NCBI RefSeq assembly: GCF_023973825.1
Contig: NC_090125.1
Location: 3,445,412-3,509,411, forward strand
DNA: 64,000 nucleotides
Direction of reading: 5' to 3'
Source of the DNA: Plasmodium brasilianum
Taxonomy: Eukaryota; Apicomplexa; Aconoidasida; Haemosporida; Plasmodiidae
Shown: piece after piece, positions 1 to 12,600 of the stretch
Layout of the letters: every line of letters starts with the position of its first letter
Position numbering within the stretch: position 1 is the stretch's first letter
Made by a program: the position numbers and the translations under genes
Notes under the pieces: generated by a model
The model's input: the letters and a program-made list of their open reading frames with translations, nothing else
What the model was told of the DNA's origin: nothing
The model's database searches: none

Positions 1-2572
1 GAGGAATTTATATATATCTAACTCTTCAAATTTTACTTTTATTTCGTCGTCTTTCTACGTTTTGGCGTTAGCATATATAAGGGGTGGAAATAAAATCACG
101 TGAAGATTGTGTGGCATTAATGCGTGTACAAAGGAGTATGCATTTATATGTATATGCTCATGTATGCATGTATGTATATATGTTTACACGAATTTATGTA
201 TGTATGTATGTATGTATGTATGCTTGCATGAATATATGTAGGTATATCTATTTATATGAACATTTTAAATCAGTTAAAAAGTACAAGAATAATGCAGTGA
301 GGTGGTAAACGTTATGCCTACATAAGTTAGATTAAATGAATGGAATAGAGGAGATTGAAATTATAACATAGATATAATATATGGACCTTATATGTGTACC
401 AAAGCATGAAAAATATTGTAAATAAAAGAAATAATTAGTATGAATTTCATAAAAAAAAAAATAAATTATAATAGTCATTAATTAATATAAAACTTCTCAA
501 CAATTAGGATTATGCATATATATAAATATATGTCCATATGCACATGTGTATTTTTTTTTATCTATTACTTTTGTAATGTTGAGAACAAATGATAGTACGT
601 CTATTAAATTTTTGAGAGGAATTAACGAATTTCTATCGTTAATATAGTGAAGAATTATATAAAAAAAAAAATTTCTTTTTTTAAAATCTGTTTCATCTAT
701 TAAATTTTTTTGGTATTTTTGCATTAACATTATTACTGATCTGTCTCTAATGTCACCTATATGATGCCCTAAAAAAAAAACAATCCAAAAAATTATTGTT
801 ATATTTTCGTTTTGTATGGAGTATTATAATTTTTCAATGAAATAGCTTTAAGTAAAGAACTTTAATAATTAGTTTAATCATTTGTTTACTTTTTTTCTTT
901 TTTTTTTTTTTTTAATTTTAGCATCTTTCCCCACTCTCATTTTTTGTTATTTTACTATGTTCTATTTTTGTCTTAAAATTAAGAAGGTTTTAATATAATA
1001 CCTATTTTCTGTATGAGGTTGCTTAGGTTCTCATCATTCATTTTTTAAACTTATGCATTATAATCATAAGAGAATAGTATAAATGTAATGAAATAATAGT
1101 ACGCATGCATATATAAAGTTGTATACGATATGTGCAGTTGCAGTGGTAATGACTAAAATTGTTAGACAAAGAAAAGAAAAAAAGAAAATTGGAAAATTAT
1201 CATTATTAAGCATGTATCTTTTTTATCGGACAAAAGCTTTAAAAACATGAAATATAATGTTCCTCAAAATATTAGAACTCTTCAGTTAGGAGAAAATTAT
1301 TTCCCATGTCCATAAATTTATTTCAATTTTGCATTTGCCGGAAAATGTATAATAAATACGAATTAAAAAGTACTATACTGAATTTTGTCATAGAATTACA
1401 GAAACATTAAGTCGTCAGTTAAAAAGCATTCAGAATTTTAAATCATAAATGGAAAGAGTGCGATTTTCCCCATCCTATTATTCGCAATTTTCATTATTAT
1501 TTCATTTCGTTTAATTTCATTTTCTTCTTTTTTTTTTTTTTTTTGATGCGTATAAATTTTGCGAAAATAATTTTACATCTTATATGTTATGTAAAAAAAA
1601 AAAAAAAAAAGAATACATTAACTCTTTACTATTATTACAAAAGCCTGAAGCTTAAAAAGTAACTTCAACACTGTTTTCAAAAGTATATGAAAATTAAATA
1701 AGTTCGCAAGAAGAAAATTACTTCTTTAATTAATGAGAGTAATTACGTTATTGTCTAAAATATATACAATATGATGATATAAAATAATAACAATGATAAT
1801 ATATGTTCCCATTTTGGATGTAAGACATAATGTTAAAACTATTTAATATATAATTTATTGAAGTCTTCAATAACATTCTCACAAATTTTGACTAAATCTT
1901 AATTATTTTTATCAAAAACTAGGTATATTTAATGTGTTCCACATTTTAATAGTAAATGTCCGGTTCGTATATCCTGAACGGGCATTCATATTTGAGATTA
2001 ACATGGTGTTCATGGGGGTTTCAAGAAATGTGTATAGATGTATACTGGTGTATATGTTTATTTTTATTTATTTATCTCAAAAGGTAGAATAATGGAAATT
2101 GTGAAACGTTTGCACTCATGAGATAATTTCAAACGATGCAAATTGTATATCTTAAAAAAAAGAAAATATATATATTAACAAAAGTTGGGTAAAACGAACG
2201 TTCATATAATTATAAAACTTTTTTAATAAAACATTTTGGAAAAATAAGCGGTTCGCACTTATGTCGTTACTATGATTTATCGTTTGCTGTATTTTTTCAA
2301 CCAGCTCAAATAATTGCTCATGCGCTCATATAGATATATATTTTTGTATGTATGTAATTTACATCCTTTACTACGTTACTGCGAATTCTTAAAATGATAT
2401 TTTTTTTTTTGAACCCTTCTTTTTGAGTTATATAAAATTATATTGATCTATAAGGGAATACATTTATTGTCCAAATCGTCAACAGTATATTTAATGATAT
2501 TTGGGCAGAAAAACTTCGTAAAAATAAAAGTGCGCCTATTATTATTGGGTAATTGAGGTGCCTTATAAACAG

Positions 2573-2603
<31 letters not shown>

Positions 2604-3184
2604 CATCATTACATTTGATCTACTTTTACAAAATGGTAACAGTAGGAACCATTTTACCCTCAATTACCTAAGGTGAAAAAATTAAATAGGTAAAAATCCA
2701 AAAAAAGTAGGATGCTAATAATTTTTTTTCTTCTTATCTATTGATATAAATACATGTCTGAGTAAACGAAAAAACAATAATTTAATTGTACATGCTTAAA
2801 TGATGTTAGAATATGTTATAAAATATGGATTATAACAAAGATTTAAACATTTTTTTTTTTTTTTTTGGGGGCTTGTACATTTTTATATAATTAATAACAT
2901 ACCGATTTACAAACATAATAATTTTGTGTTTATGTAATTTTTTGTAATAGCGATATGTTTTAATTTTGTAATATTCTTTTAATAAAAATGGTGTTATACT
3001 TAACATGATAATATACATCAATACAAATAATTAATTTAGTTCGACTTCGAGGAAGGATGTAAAATATATAATGCCCTTCAAATTGTGGAATTATATTGGA
3101 GCATGGGTTTAGATGTAAAATAAAATAAAAATAAATTAAAAAAAAAAAATAAAGATTGTAAGATAATAAAGTAAAATAGAGAGA
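1..3184. other. Largely non-coding left flank
   Basis: AT-rich sequence with poly-T/poly-A tracts, a TATG microsatellite at about 195-222 and a TA dinucleotide run at about 2572-2599. Open frames here are short and built from simple repeats, apart from one possible minus-strand exon at about 560-768 listed separately. The right part should contain the promoter and 5' untranslated region of the DNA repair gene that starts at 3185. I see no RNA gene or mobile element. Confidence 0.6.
560..768 (-). other. Doubtful coding exon of unknown gene
   Basis: On the minus strand a T-rich tract ending in AG at 770-769 is followed by an open frame beginning HHIGDIRDRSVIMLMQKYQ and continuing for about 65 residues to a possible donor near 560. 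The composition looks more protein-like than the surrounding simple-sequence frames, with a run of amphipathic helical segments as in a HEAT-type repeat. I do not recognise the family. No partner exon was found on this strand between 770 and 3180, so it could be the last part of a gene with exons I cannot see, a relic, or chance. Confidence 0.22.
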
Positions 3185-5943
3185 ATGATTGAAGATGACA
3201 TACATATAATTCAAAACGATCCTTTAATTATAGTAGATAAATTTCCTTATACCAAAAAAAAGGACGCTGACACAGGTATAGTAAGAAATATACTACAAAT
3301 GTATATATGTATATATATGTGTATGTACATTTTATGTATACTATTTAGAAAAGAAAATGTATAAAAGTGAAATAACTGAATTTAAGTTAATGAATATTAG
3401 TATATAAATTCAAAGGTATATTTTAATATTATTTCAACAAATTACGAGGTTTTAATTGTAGTAATGAGGAAGAAATTCCTTTGTTATAGACTTTTTCAAC
3501 TTTATTTGTGTAAAGAGAGAATATCATAAAATAGGCATGTGCAAATGTACACCTAGATACGTGCATATATGCATGTATATGTACCCAAATTTATAAATAT
3601 ATTCCATATGAAGCAAAATTTTTGAAAAAATATCGTAGCATTTCGTTGTTCCTTTAAGCATACTATGTAACGCATATACTGTTGTATATATCTAAACATT
3701 TTTCCTTTTATCTGTTTCCTTTAGACAAAAAAGTAAAGAAGAAAGAAATTACGAAGATATATTTCTTAACTCATTTTCATGCTGATCATTATATGAATAT
3801 TAATAAATATTTTAATGAGAACGTTTTTTCCTCAACTATAACAAAAAAATTATTAACAAATATAATAGGAGTTAATGAAAAATATGTACACAATTTAAAG
3901 ATTAATAGGAATTACTATCTATTCAATTTTGAAATTGTTTTCATTGATGCTAATCATTGCCCTGGTTCAGTAATTATTTATTTTGAATTTGCTAATGGCA
4001 CGAAAATTATACACACAGGTGACTTTCGTTATTCGAATGTTCATAGTTTTTTGATAAAAAAGTTGCTATATTACGATACAGCTAATGGAGGAAATGAAGA
4101 TGATAATAAAGAAAAACCGAATGATATAAAATTAGCGGAACCTAGGAATCATATGTTGTTAACAGAAAGTGCAAGCAAAGAATGTGTATATTGGAATAAT
4201 AAAAAATATAGTGTTTGTTACGTGAGTGAAAATTTTAATATTTATAATAGTAATACATATATTGTAGATATTGAAGAATTCAGAATAACATATTTAAAGA
4301 GTATTGAAGATTTATTAGTGAAACTTGAAAATATGGAGGAAGCTTTTTATTTATATGATTCTATAGAACAAGAAAATTATTTTAATTATTTCATTTTTAT
4401 AGAATTGTCATTGTATTTTAATCAAAATGAATTAGATATTTTACTGTTATATGACAATGATATGAAACTAAATGATAGTGTAATTATAAATAAGGAAAAC
4501 ATAAAAAACATTCAATTTGTTTCGGGATATCAGAAAAAAGAAGAGTTGTTAAATAATGAAAATTCTAGGAGTATTACCTTTTTAGTGAAAAAGGAATTGA
4601 TAAAATGCAAGGATAATAACGAAATGCATGATTCTATGTTCAAGAAAGGGATTAAGATTGATAATATAAACCGTGAATACATAGTAATGAAAAGTGAAAA
4701 AGATAATAATATAAATGAAACTCAACAGTGTGAAAGTGTGCATACATGTCAACTAGAAAAGATGACAAAAAAGAAGAAAAGAAAATGTATGAATGATACC
4801 ACTGAAGAGGAAAAAAATGAAATTAGGTCAAATATAGACAAAAAATTTTATCTGAACGAAAAGAAAGAAAATTCTAATTATATAAGGACTATTTACCTTG
4901 ATACAACATATGCACTGTCTAAAAATAATTTATTTGCTCCACAAATGTATTTGATTAATTTCATTATTTATCTGTGTAGAGACAAAATAAAACGAGATTC
5001 TTGTGTTATGGGAACAGAGGAAAACAATAAATCCCGCCTTGCGAGATTAAGAAAAAGGATAAAAGGTACTCAAAAAATTATGGAAGACCTAGAGGGAGAG
5101 AATAAGTGCATAATGTACGATGGTGTAGAGAAGAGGGCAGGAAAAGTGGCATCAAAAAATGAAATAGGTCAGAAGAGAGATGAAAAGAAAAATATGTCCT
5201 TAAATCATATAAAGTCAAAGGGGAAAAAAACATTATTTTTGTTTGGGACGTATAATTTGGGAAAGGAAAAAATATACTTAAGTGTTTCCGAAGCGTGCAA
5301 CATGAAAATATATTACAAGAATGAAAAGAAAAGAACGATAATCGAATCCTTCTTAAGTAATAAGAATATTTTAAATAGAATAACAGATAATAAGTTAGAA
5401 GCGCAGATTCATATAGTTGATATTAGTTACTCTTTTATATTTCCCAAAATTGAGAATAGTAAATTTAGAAATTTAATAGATGAAGATATTGAAAAAGAAT
5501 ATGACTTTTTTTATTATATCATTCCTACAGGGTGGGTTAAAAAATATTCTTTTTATCGCAAAAATAACATTTCCATCTTTTTAATACCATATAGTGAACA
5601 TTCAAATTTATCTGAATTAAAAGATTTTGTAAAATCTATTAAACCATGTAATATATTCCCCACTGTGTTTTCTAACCCCAAAGAAAAGATGAAAATATTA
5701 AATATCTTTAATCCATATCTTAATTTAAAGAAGGAAGTATACCATTTTTTAAAATTAAATGATGAAAGTTATATAGTCAAAAATAAAAAAATATCAAAAA
5801 AAAGTGATAATGGGGAAGAAAAAGAAAAAAAAAATGTAATATGCAAAACGAAGGCTGAAAAAATACTCGTTGATAGAAATCAGCAGAAGTTAACTTTGTA
5901 TTTTCCCATTACAAAAAGGGAGATAATTAAAAAGGAAAAATAA
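3185..5943 (+). CDS. SNM1/Pso2-type DNA repair nuclease (metallo-beta-lactamase/beta-CASP)
   Basis: Predicted nuclear 5' exonuclease of the SNM1/Pso2 (DCLRE1) family, which trims DNA at interstrand cross-links. Two exons: 3185-3275 and 3725-5943, joined in phase 1 across a GT-AG intron, giving 769 residues. Exon 1 supplies the family's N-terminal strand (IIVDKFPY). Exon 2 carries metal-binding motif II HFHADH (residues 47-52), then DANHCPGS and HTGDFRY, the hallmark SNM1 motifs. The far C-terminal part has PYSEHSNLSEL and a DRMBL-like KPCNIFPTV. About 400 residues of Plasmodium-specific low-complexity sequence separate the lactamase part from the C-terminal beta-CASP/DRMBL part. The last residues contain QQKLTLYF (750-757), a match to a PCNA-interacting box. 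The start is chosen because exon 1 restores the conserved N-terminus. Family assignment is firm; which SNM1 paralogue it equals is not. Confidence 0.9.
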
Positions 5944-6610
5944 GTTTTGCATATTTTTTGTTTTTTCGCCTATGGACACATACTTTTTATATTAAACTTA
6001 TTCTAACAAGGAGCTAAATTTGTGATCAAAATTTCTGTGTTTTGTGCTTTTCAATGTACAAACGTGGATATTTATGTTCATGGATTTATATATATATATA
6101 TTCATAAACAGGGAAGCGTTTTTTATTTTAAACATTTCGAGTTTTGGTAACCCCCCATTGTATATAAAACCTCTACAAATGAATGCATAACGCGTCATTT
6201 TGAATATTATCTTACAGTCGCTTTGGGGGTGACAAGCATTTCTCATTTTTAGTTATCGCAATTTTTTTTTTTTTTGTTTTAATTTGCATTATTTTGATTA
6301 ACATAATTTTATTTTATTTTTTACTCCTTTTATATTATCTTTTTTATTTTTGTGCAATAATTTTCCTGTGCTAAGAATAGTTTTAAATACGAGCAAATTT
6401 TTTGAAAATAAAGCCTAAAAATAAGAAAAAAAACCATGCTTAATATAAAATTGGTATATAAGAAGCACATCTTTGAGTATTTAAATTATGTACCTAATAC
6501 TTGAGAACTTATGAATTTATTTGTATATGTGTATATATTTAGATATTATAAAAGGGAAAATTTTCAATTTTCAGCTTCAGGAACATAAAAAAGACATCGA
6601 TATATAAAAC
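5944..6610. other. Intergenic region between two plus-strand genes
   Basis: Poly-T tracts near 6261-6275 and AT-rich sequence. It should hold the 3' end of the SNM1-type transcript and the promoter of the ASH-domain gene. No convincing coding frame or repeat is visible. Confidence 0.6.
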
Positions 6611-9600
6611 ATGGAAAAGAAGAAAAAGATAAAAAAAGATAAGTCATCAAAGAAAGATTCAGGAAAAATTAATAAAGTTAATGAAGAATTAAACAAGGAA
6701 TTTATAAAGACGCCAGAATCAAATGCCAGTAGTAGAACTACATATTTCCAGAATAATGGAGATAACAGTATAACTGACAAAACGACATTAACAGTTATAG
6801 ATTTTGAAGGCGAAAAAAATGTTACGAAGGATACAAAATGTAAAATAAGTAAATTTCAAAGCGTTAAAAATAAAACAAATAATGCAATTATTTAAATAGC
6901 GCTTTGAGAGGATAATCATAAAACGCTAGAAAAAAAATATACGCATATATATGCATATGTATATATATATGGATATGCTTATGCGCATAATATATACCCA
7001 TATGCATGAATTTATACATGTTATTCTTAATTAAATGTAGATAACTTAAGTAACAAAGTAATGTGCCACGATGGTGAACAGGAAGAGTGCGCAGATTGGA
7101 ACATAGATGATAGAGATGCCTTGTTTCCTTCTAGTGTATATAATTTAACAAATGTAAAAAATAGTGAAATATTTGAGAGGAATATGCCATTTACGAAGGA
7201 TGAAAAATCTTGTGAAAAAAGTACATCTTCTACATATCAACATGATAAAGATTACAGTCTAAAAGAGTTCAATAAAAGTAAGCAATTTATAGAAGATATG
7301 GAAACATTTAAAAAGAAGAAGAAGAAAATGGATGAAATTATTATGAATATAGGAAATAAAAATGAAAAACATTCAAAAGAAGTAGATACCAACTTAAATA
7401 TTGAAAAAAAACAAGAAATGAAATCTCCCCTTAGTATAGAAGTAATAGGATATTTATACATTTATAAGCAAGAATTATGTACTATTAGTAATTTTCATAG
7501 TATAGGATGTTACATTAAAAAACGTATGTATTACATTCTGTATCAATATGAGACTGCAATTTCCACTTGTGAAATAAGTTGCAAAAAAAGTACTTTGCAA
7601 ATTTAGTTCTACTCGTTCGTTTTATTTTATTTCTTGTATATTTTTAGTATGCATAATTTTATTTTGTTATATTTTATTTCATTTGCCATATTTAACTAAC
7701 TTTTTTTTTTTTTTTTATTATTTTCAATTTTCCCATTTCTGAATTATCATGTTTTAGGAAAAAGAAACATTTTCGTATATATTAAAGAAGCAAAAAAAAA
7801 TTGAAAAATAGTAATTTTAAAAAGCACATTTAAGCATTAAAGAATAAATATATAAGCTTGTAGTGATATGGGGTGATTTTTATAATTCCTTAATTTTTTT
7901 TTTTTTTTTTTTTTTTTGGAAAATCAGCAATTTAAGTAATGAAGAAAAAGATAAGTACATGAAGAAGTATATGCTTAAGCTGGAAGAAAAATATAAAAAA
8001 AAGAAAGAAGAAGATTTAAGAAAAGAAATAGATGAGAATAAGGAAGAGATAAAAAAGTTTCATGAGAAGGAAAATATGTTCCTTAATTATTTAAAAAACC
8101 CAAGATTGAATTTATCAAGAAATGAAGATTTAAATGATTATTTGTCTATTTCTCCGACAACCATAGTAAACTAAAATAAAACCATATTTATGTGTAGCTG
8201 GAGTTATACAATAACAGAGAAAAAGGATTGAACAAAGATATTATAATTTGTGCATATGTATATATATGTACACAAGTATACATGCACACTCAAAGACATG
8301 CACATACATATAATACCTATGTTGAATTCCATTAAGCATTTTACAGATATAACAAAAGACGAAACACTAACGAAAGATTTATTAATTACCAACAAGAGCA
8401 GTACTCTACTGCACATTATTATAATACCCCCAGCATCAAAACATTTTTACATAAAAGATATAATTAATGTGTTTAATAAGAATGAGGAGAATTCTAAAAA
8501 TAATTTAAATAATCTAATAGCTCCTGGACATTCCTTAAAGGTAAAAGGGGGAGAATTACATATCAACTAAGTAAATTGCATCACTGAACAAATTAAATAC
8601 ATAACTTTTATTATTTTTATTTTTTTTTTGTTAATTTGTTTTATTTTACGTATTATTTATTTTGAACTTCTAAGATTAAAGTATGCTTTAATGTTTTCAC
8701 CCTCAACCAACAAGAAGATCAAATAAAATTACTATCGGAAGCAGGATATAAAACAGTAGATGTACAGATAATGAAAAAAGATAAAATAAAAAAAATAATA
8801 AAATAATAAAAATAATAATTAAAATAAACTAATTAAAATGAGCAATTTTAATATTATATAATTATAATGCAGTCATATAGGAACTGTGTCTTGCGTGCAG
8901 TATGAATATATAGCTCTTACATTTATAAAGGGACACGTACTCACGCGCATCATCGAACAAATTTTTTATAGATAAAAGCGTTTCAATCAATGCCAAAAAT
9001 TAAATTTGATAAAGTTTTAAATTTTGGCCCTACTCGACCCAATGAGAGGAAAAAAAAATCGTAACAAACTTATTTTAATAAAAGAAAAAAAAAACAATAG
9101 AAAGAAGCTTTTCGGGTTGTTCTTCCGTTTTTTATTTGTCCACGTGTCTAATAGTTCAATTGTTCTTTGGTTTAATTGTTCATACTCCTATTTTTTCATA
9201 CGCATATTTGTTCTGTTATTTTTATCTTTCCCCTCTTCGAAGACTTTTAATTAAAAATGAAGGCAAGGAAGTCAACATTTTAATATTACCTAAGAAGCTA
9301 TTTAGATTTTATGAAGAAAAGGAAAAAATAGAGAAAGAAGAAAATATTATAAATTTGCTGATAAAGAAAACAGAAGATTCACAAGAAATAAAGGAAATAA
9401 AAGAAAATGAAGACACTTACCATACATATAATAATGTAAAAAGCTACTCATATAATTTCCTCTTCATATACAAAAAAATAGTTAACAATTTTGAGAACTT
9501 ATATTTCGAAAATGTACTACAAGATTCTTATTATTTTAAATTGAAAAATTCAGAAGAACAAAATGTCTCTTTTGCGTTCAAGTAAAAATGAGAATATACA

Positions 9601-12600
9601 ATGCATGCATTCTTCGTATCTTTGTTGTCGTAGCGCATATATATATGTGTATATACTCATACCATGTTCACGTATTTTCGTTCACCATAGAAGCAACAAA
9701 ATAGGTATATATGAGAAAGACTACATTATCGTAACAGACATCGAATGCAATTTCGACGAATTAGAAGATAAAGGAAAATACGATTTCATTAACTGTGGAA
9801 AACTAAACGTTTTTCAATTTTGTATTAAAGCTATGGTTGAGCCTCTATTGTTAAATTTACTACACATAAATAAAGATATAGCAGGTATTTTTGCATAAAA
9901 TTTTTTTATTTGATTTTTTTAGAAAAAAAAAAATAGTAAATTAGTAAAATAATAAAATACATGCTTTTACTTCAATTTATTTAGAGAACCTTTATGAGTA
10001 TAAATTATTAGAATATATAAAGAATAAAAAAAAGGACAAACTAAGTTATTTTTTTTATAGCAATTCGTTGAATTCTTTTAAATATCCTGATATTCAAGTA
10101 TGAATTTGTTCTTTTTTTTATACTCTGAATGTAGAAATTTCTTTTATCTTCTTGATTTTGTTATTGTTTGTTCAATGGAATGTCTTCTCAATTGATTTTT
10201 TTTTTTTTTAATTATACCCTTTTCCCTTTATATTATTTTTGTTTTCTCCCCCCCTATTCCTTTTTAAGGTTAACAGTGGATACAGCTTCGCCGAAATAGA
10301 GATTATAAACAATGGACTAATTGAGGTAGAAATATCCTGTGACATATACATAAAAGAAAATGATGTTAAGGAGGGAAAGCAATTTGTTTTAGATAAAGAA
10401 AATAAAGGATCATACAACTACGATGAATTGTTTGATGTGACTTTTCCATGTTGTTTATATGATAATATGTCCAAAGGAACTTGCGAGGTGAAAGAATCAA
10501 GGAATGACGAAGGAAAGAACAAGGGAAACAAGGGAAACAAGAAAAAGATGAAGAAGAAAGGAAAATATACATGTCCAATATATGTATATCCTCGAAGTTT
10601 TGTATTATCCTATAAAAAGAGAAAAAGAATATATGTTATTTTTAAGCCACAAGAAAAACATGAAAATTATAAAAATTATTATTTTATTTTAATTCTAAAA
10701 AATTTAACCAAGGGATCAGATGTAGATATAGAAGATTTGTTAGAAATACATAAAAACAGGAAAGAAATAAATGGTGGCTTTCCTCTAGTTTGTATTAATG
10801 AGAATAAATTGATAAAAAATAAAAAATGGAACAAATTATTTGGAAATAATATTTCTAATTATGAAAATACATCTTCATCATATAGTGATGCCTATTCAAG
10901 TTATTCTGAACTAAGTGAAGAAAGTCTAAAAAAAAAACAAAAAAAAAAAAAAAAGTTATTTTAACAAGAAAAATAAGAAAAGAAAATTTATAAGTCTATA
11001 CATGAATTTATACGCTAATATAATTAAACCAAGTATTTATTTAAAGATGAAAAAGTTATCAGAATGTTTTTTGTTGAACCCCCTTCATTTGTATAAAACT
11101 AGTTTTACTATAAAAAATCAGAATAACTTTTATGTTAATTACTACTTTGAGAATTTAATTAATTTGAATGATTCATCAAACTGCGATAAAGACATTTTAC
11201 TATATCAAAATGAGACAAAAAATTTTAAAGAAGAGAATAAGAAAAGGATGTTGAAAAATATGGAAGAAAAAACTTCTCTTCATGCAAATGAAATAGATCA
11301 GAATGATGAAAATAATGATAATGACATAACAAGTAAAAAAAAAAAGCTTAACGACCTTTCGAATGACATAAAAGAGGATTGTATATGTTATTATGATTAT
11401 TTTAGTTTATTAAATGATATAAAATTAATGAAAAATGAAAGAAAAAGTAATAACAACAAAGGAAAAGAAAACGTTAACGAAGGTGGACCGAATAGTAGTA
11501 CATATAACACTGAAGTAGAAAAAAACAAGGTAAATTATAAAAAAAGTATGGTAGCTATAGGAGTAGACCCAGTAGTAGATAAGAAGAACTTGAAATTTGG
11601 GAGAAATAAAGAAGAAATAAATGTACCTGTGGAAAATGAATGTTATTATAATTTAAACAAAAAACTCATAAAATATTTTTATGAAAAAGGAAATAGTGAT
11701 AGTGTTAGAGTATATGTGATGGTGAAAAACTCTGTCAATAAGGAGCTAAAAAAAGGGACATTGAAAAATGTGAAAAATGAAAGAAATGAAAAAAATTTAG
11801 AAATTGCAGCAAATTTGCAAAATGCACAAAATGAACGAAGAGAAAAGGACCAAAATAGGAATGAAAAGGTTGATGGAAGACATAAGGGAATTCTCAAAAT
11901 TGAAAAAGGGGAATACTGCTTGAAACCACAGGAGAAAAAAAAAATTACTTTGTATTTTTTAGTAAACAAATATGGCTATCACGAAATAAAAATGAACATA
12001 ATTTTTTATATGGGTAATTATAAAATAAAAAAGAAAGTAAAAGGAAGCATATTAACTAAATGCAAAGGGGTGAATATTGATAAAGAAAGTCTTGTCTTCA
12101 AAAATAGTTATTCGCATTATTGTTTTTATAATGTAATAAAGATAAACAATTTAGATAAAGATTTAAAATTAATAAACATTAGTGATTTTGGTAATAACAA
12201 ATATGGTTTTATATCTTTATATATTCTTTATTTGTATGCCTTTAAGTATAAGGGGAAAAAACAGAATAACATAATAAAGTGTACAGACCTACTAAATAAC
12301 TTCAAAACAAATTTTTACAACTTTTTGGAAAATGAATTAGATAAGAACCACATTAAAAAAAAGAATAATTTGTATAATTGTATTATTTGTAAATGTTTTT
12401 TTAAATACGATAGTTGCATTGATTGTTTTAAAAGTATGTTTTCGAATTGCAATGATAGGAAACCTCATTTCTATTATTTCAACAAAGAAAAATATATAGT
12501 ACAAGATTTGGAAAAATTTAATAATATAGAACAAGAATCATTTAATGAAGTTCATTTTAATAAATATTTTAAAAACATTTATAAATATCACAGAAATAAA

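Noticed and set aside
84..308. Open frame rich in Y-V-C-M repeats
   Set aside because: Produced by a TATG microsatellite; no similarity or codon structure suggestive of a gene.
1957..1992. GGTTC motif followed by a partial inverted repeat, possible tRNA T-arm
   Set aside because: No acceptor stem, anticodon arm or A-box at the expected spacing; not a tRNA.
2830..3214. Two overlapping minus-strand frames just left of the SNM1-type gene
   Set aside because: Low-complexity hydrophobic/lysine text, overlapping exon 1 of the plus-strand gene; no splice context.
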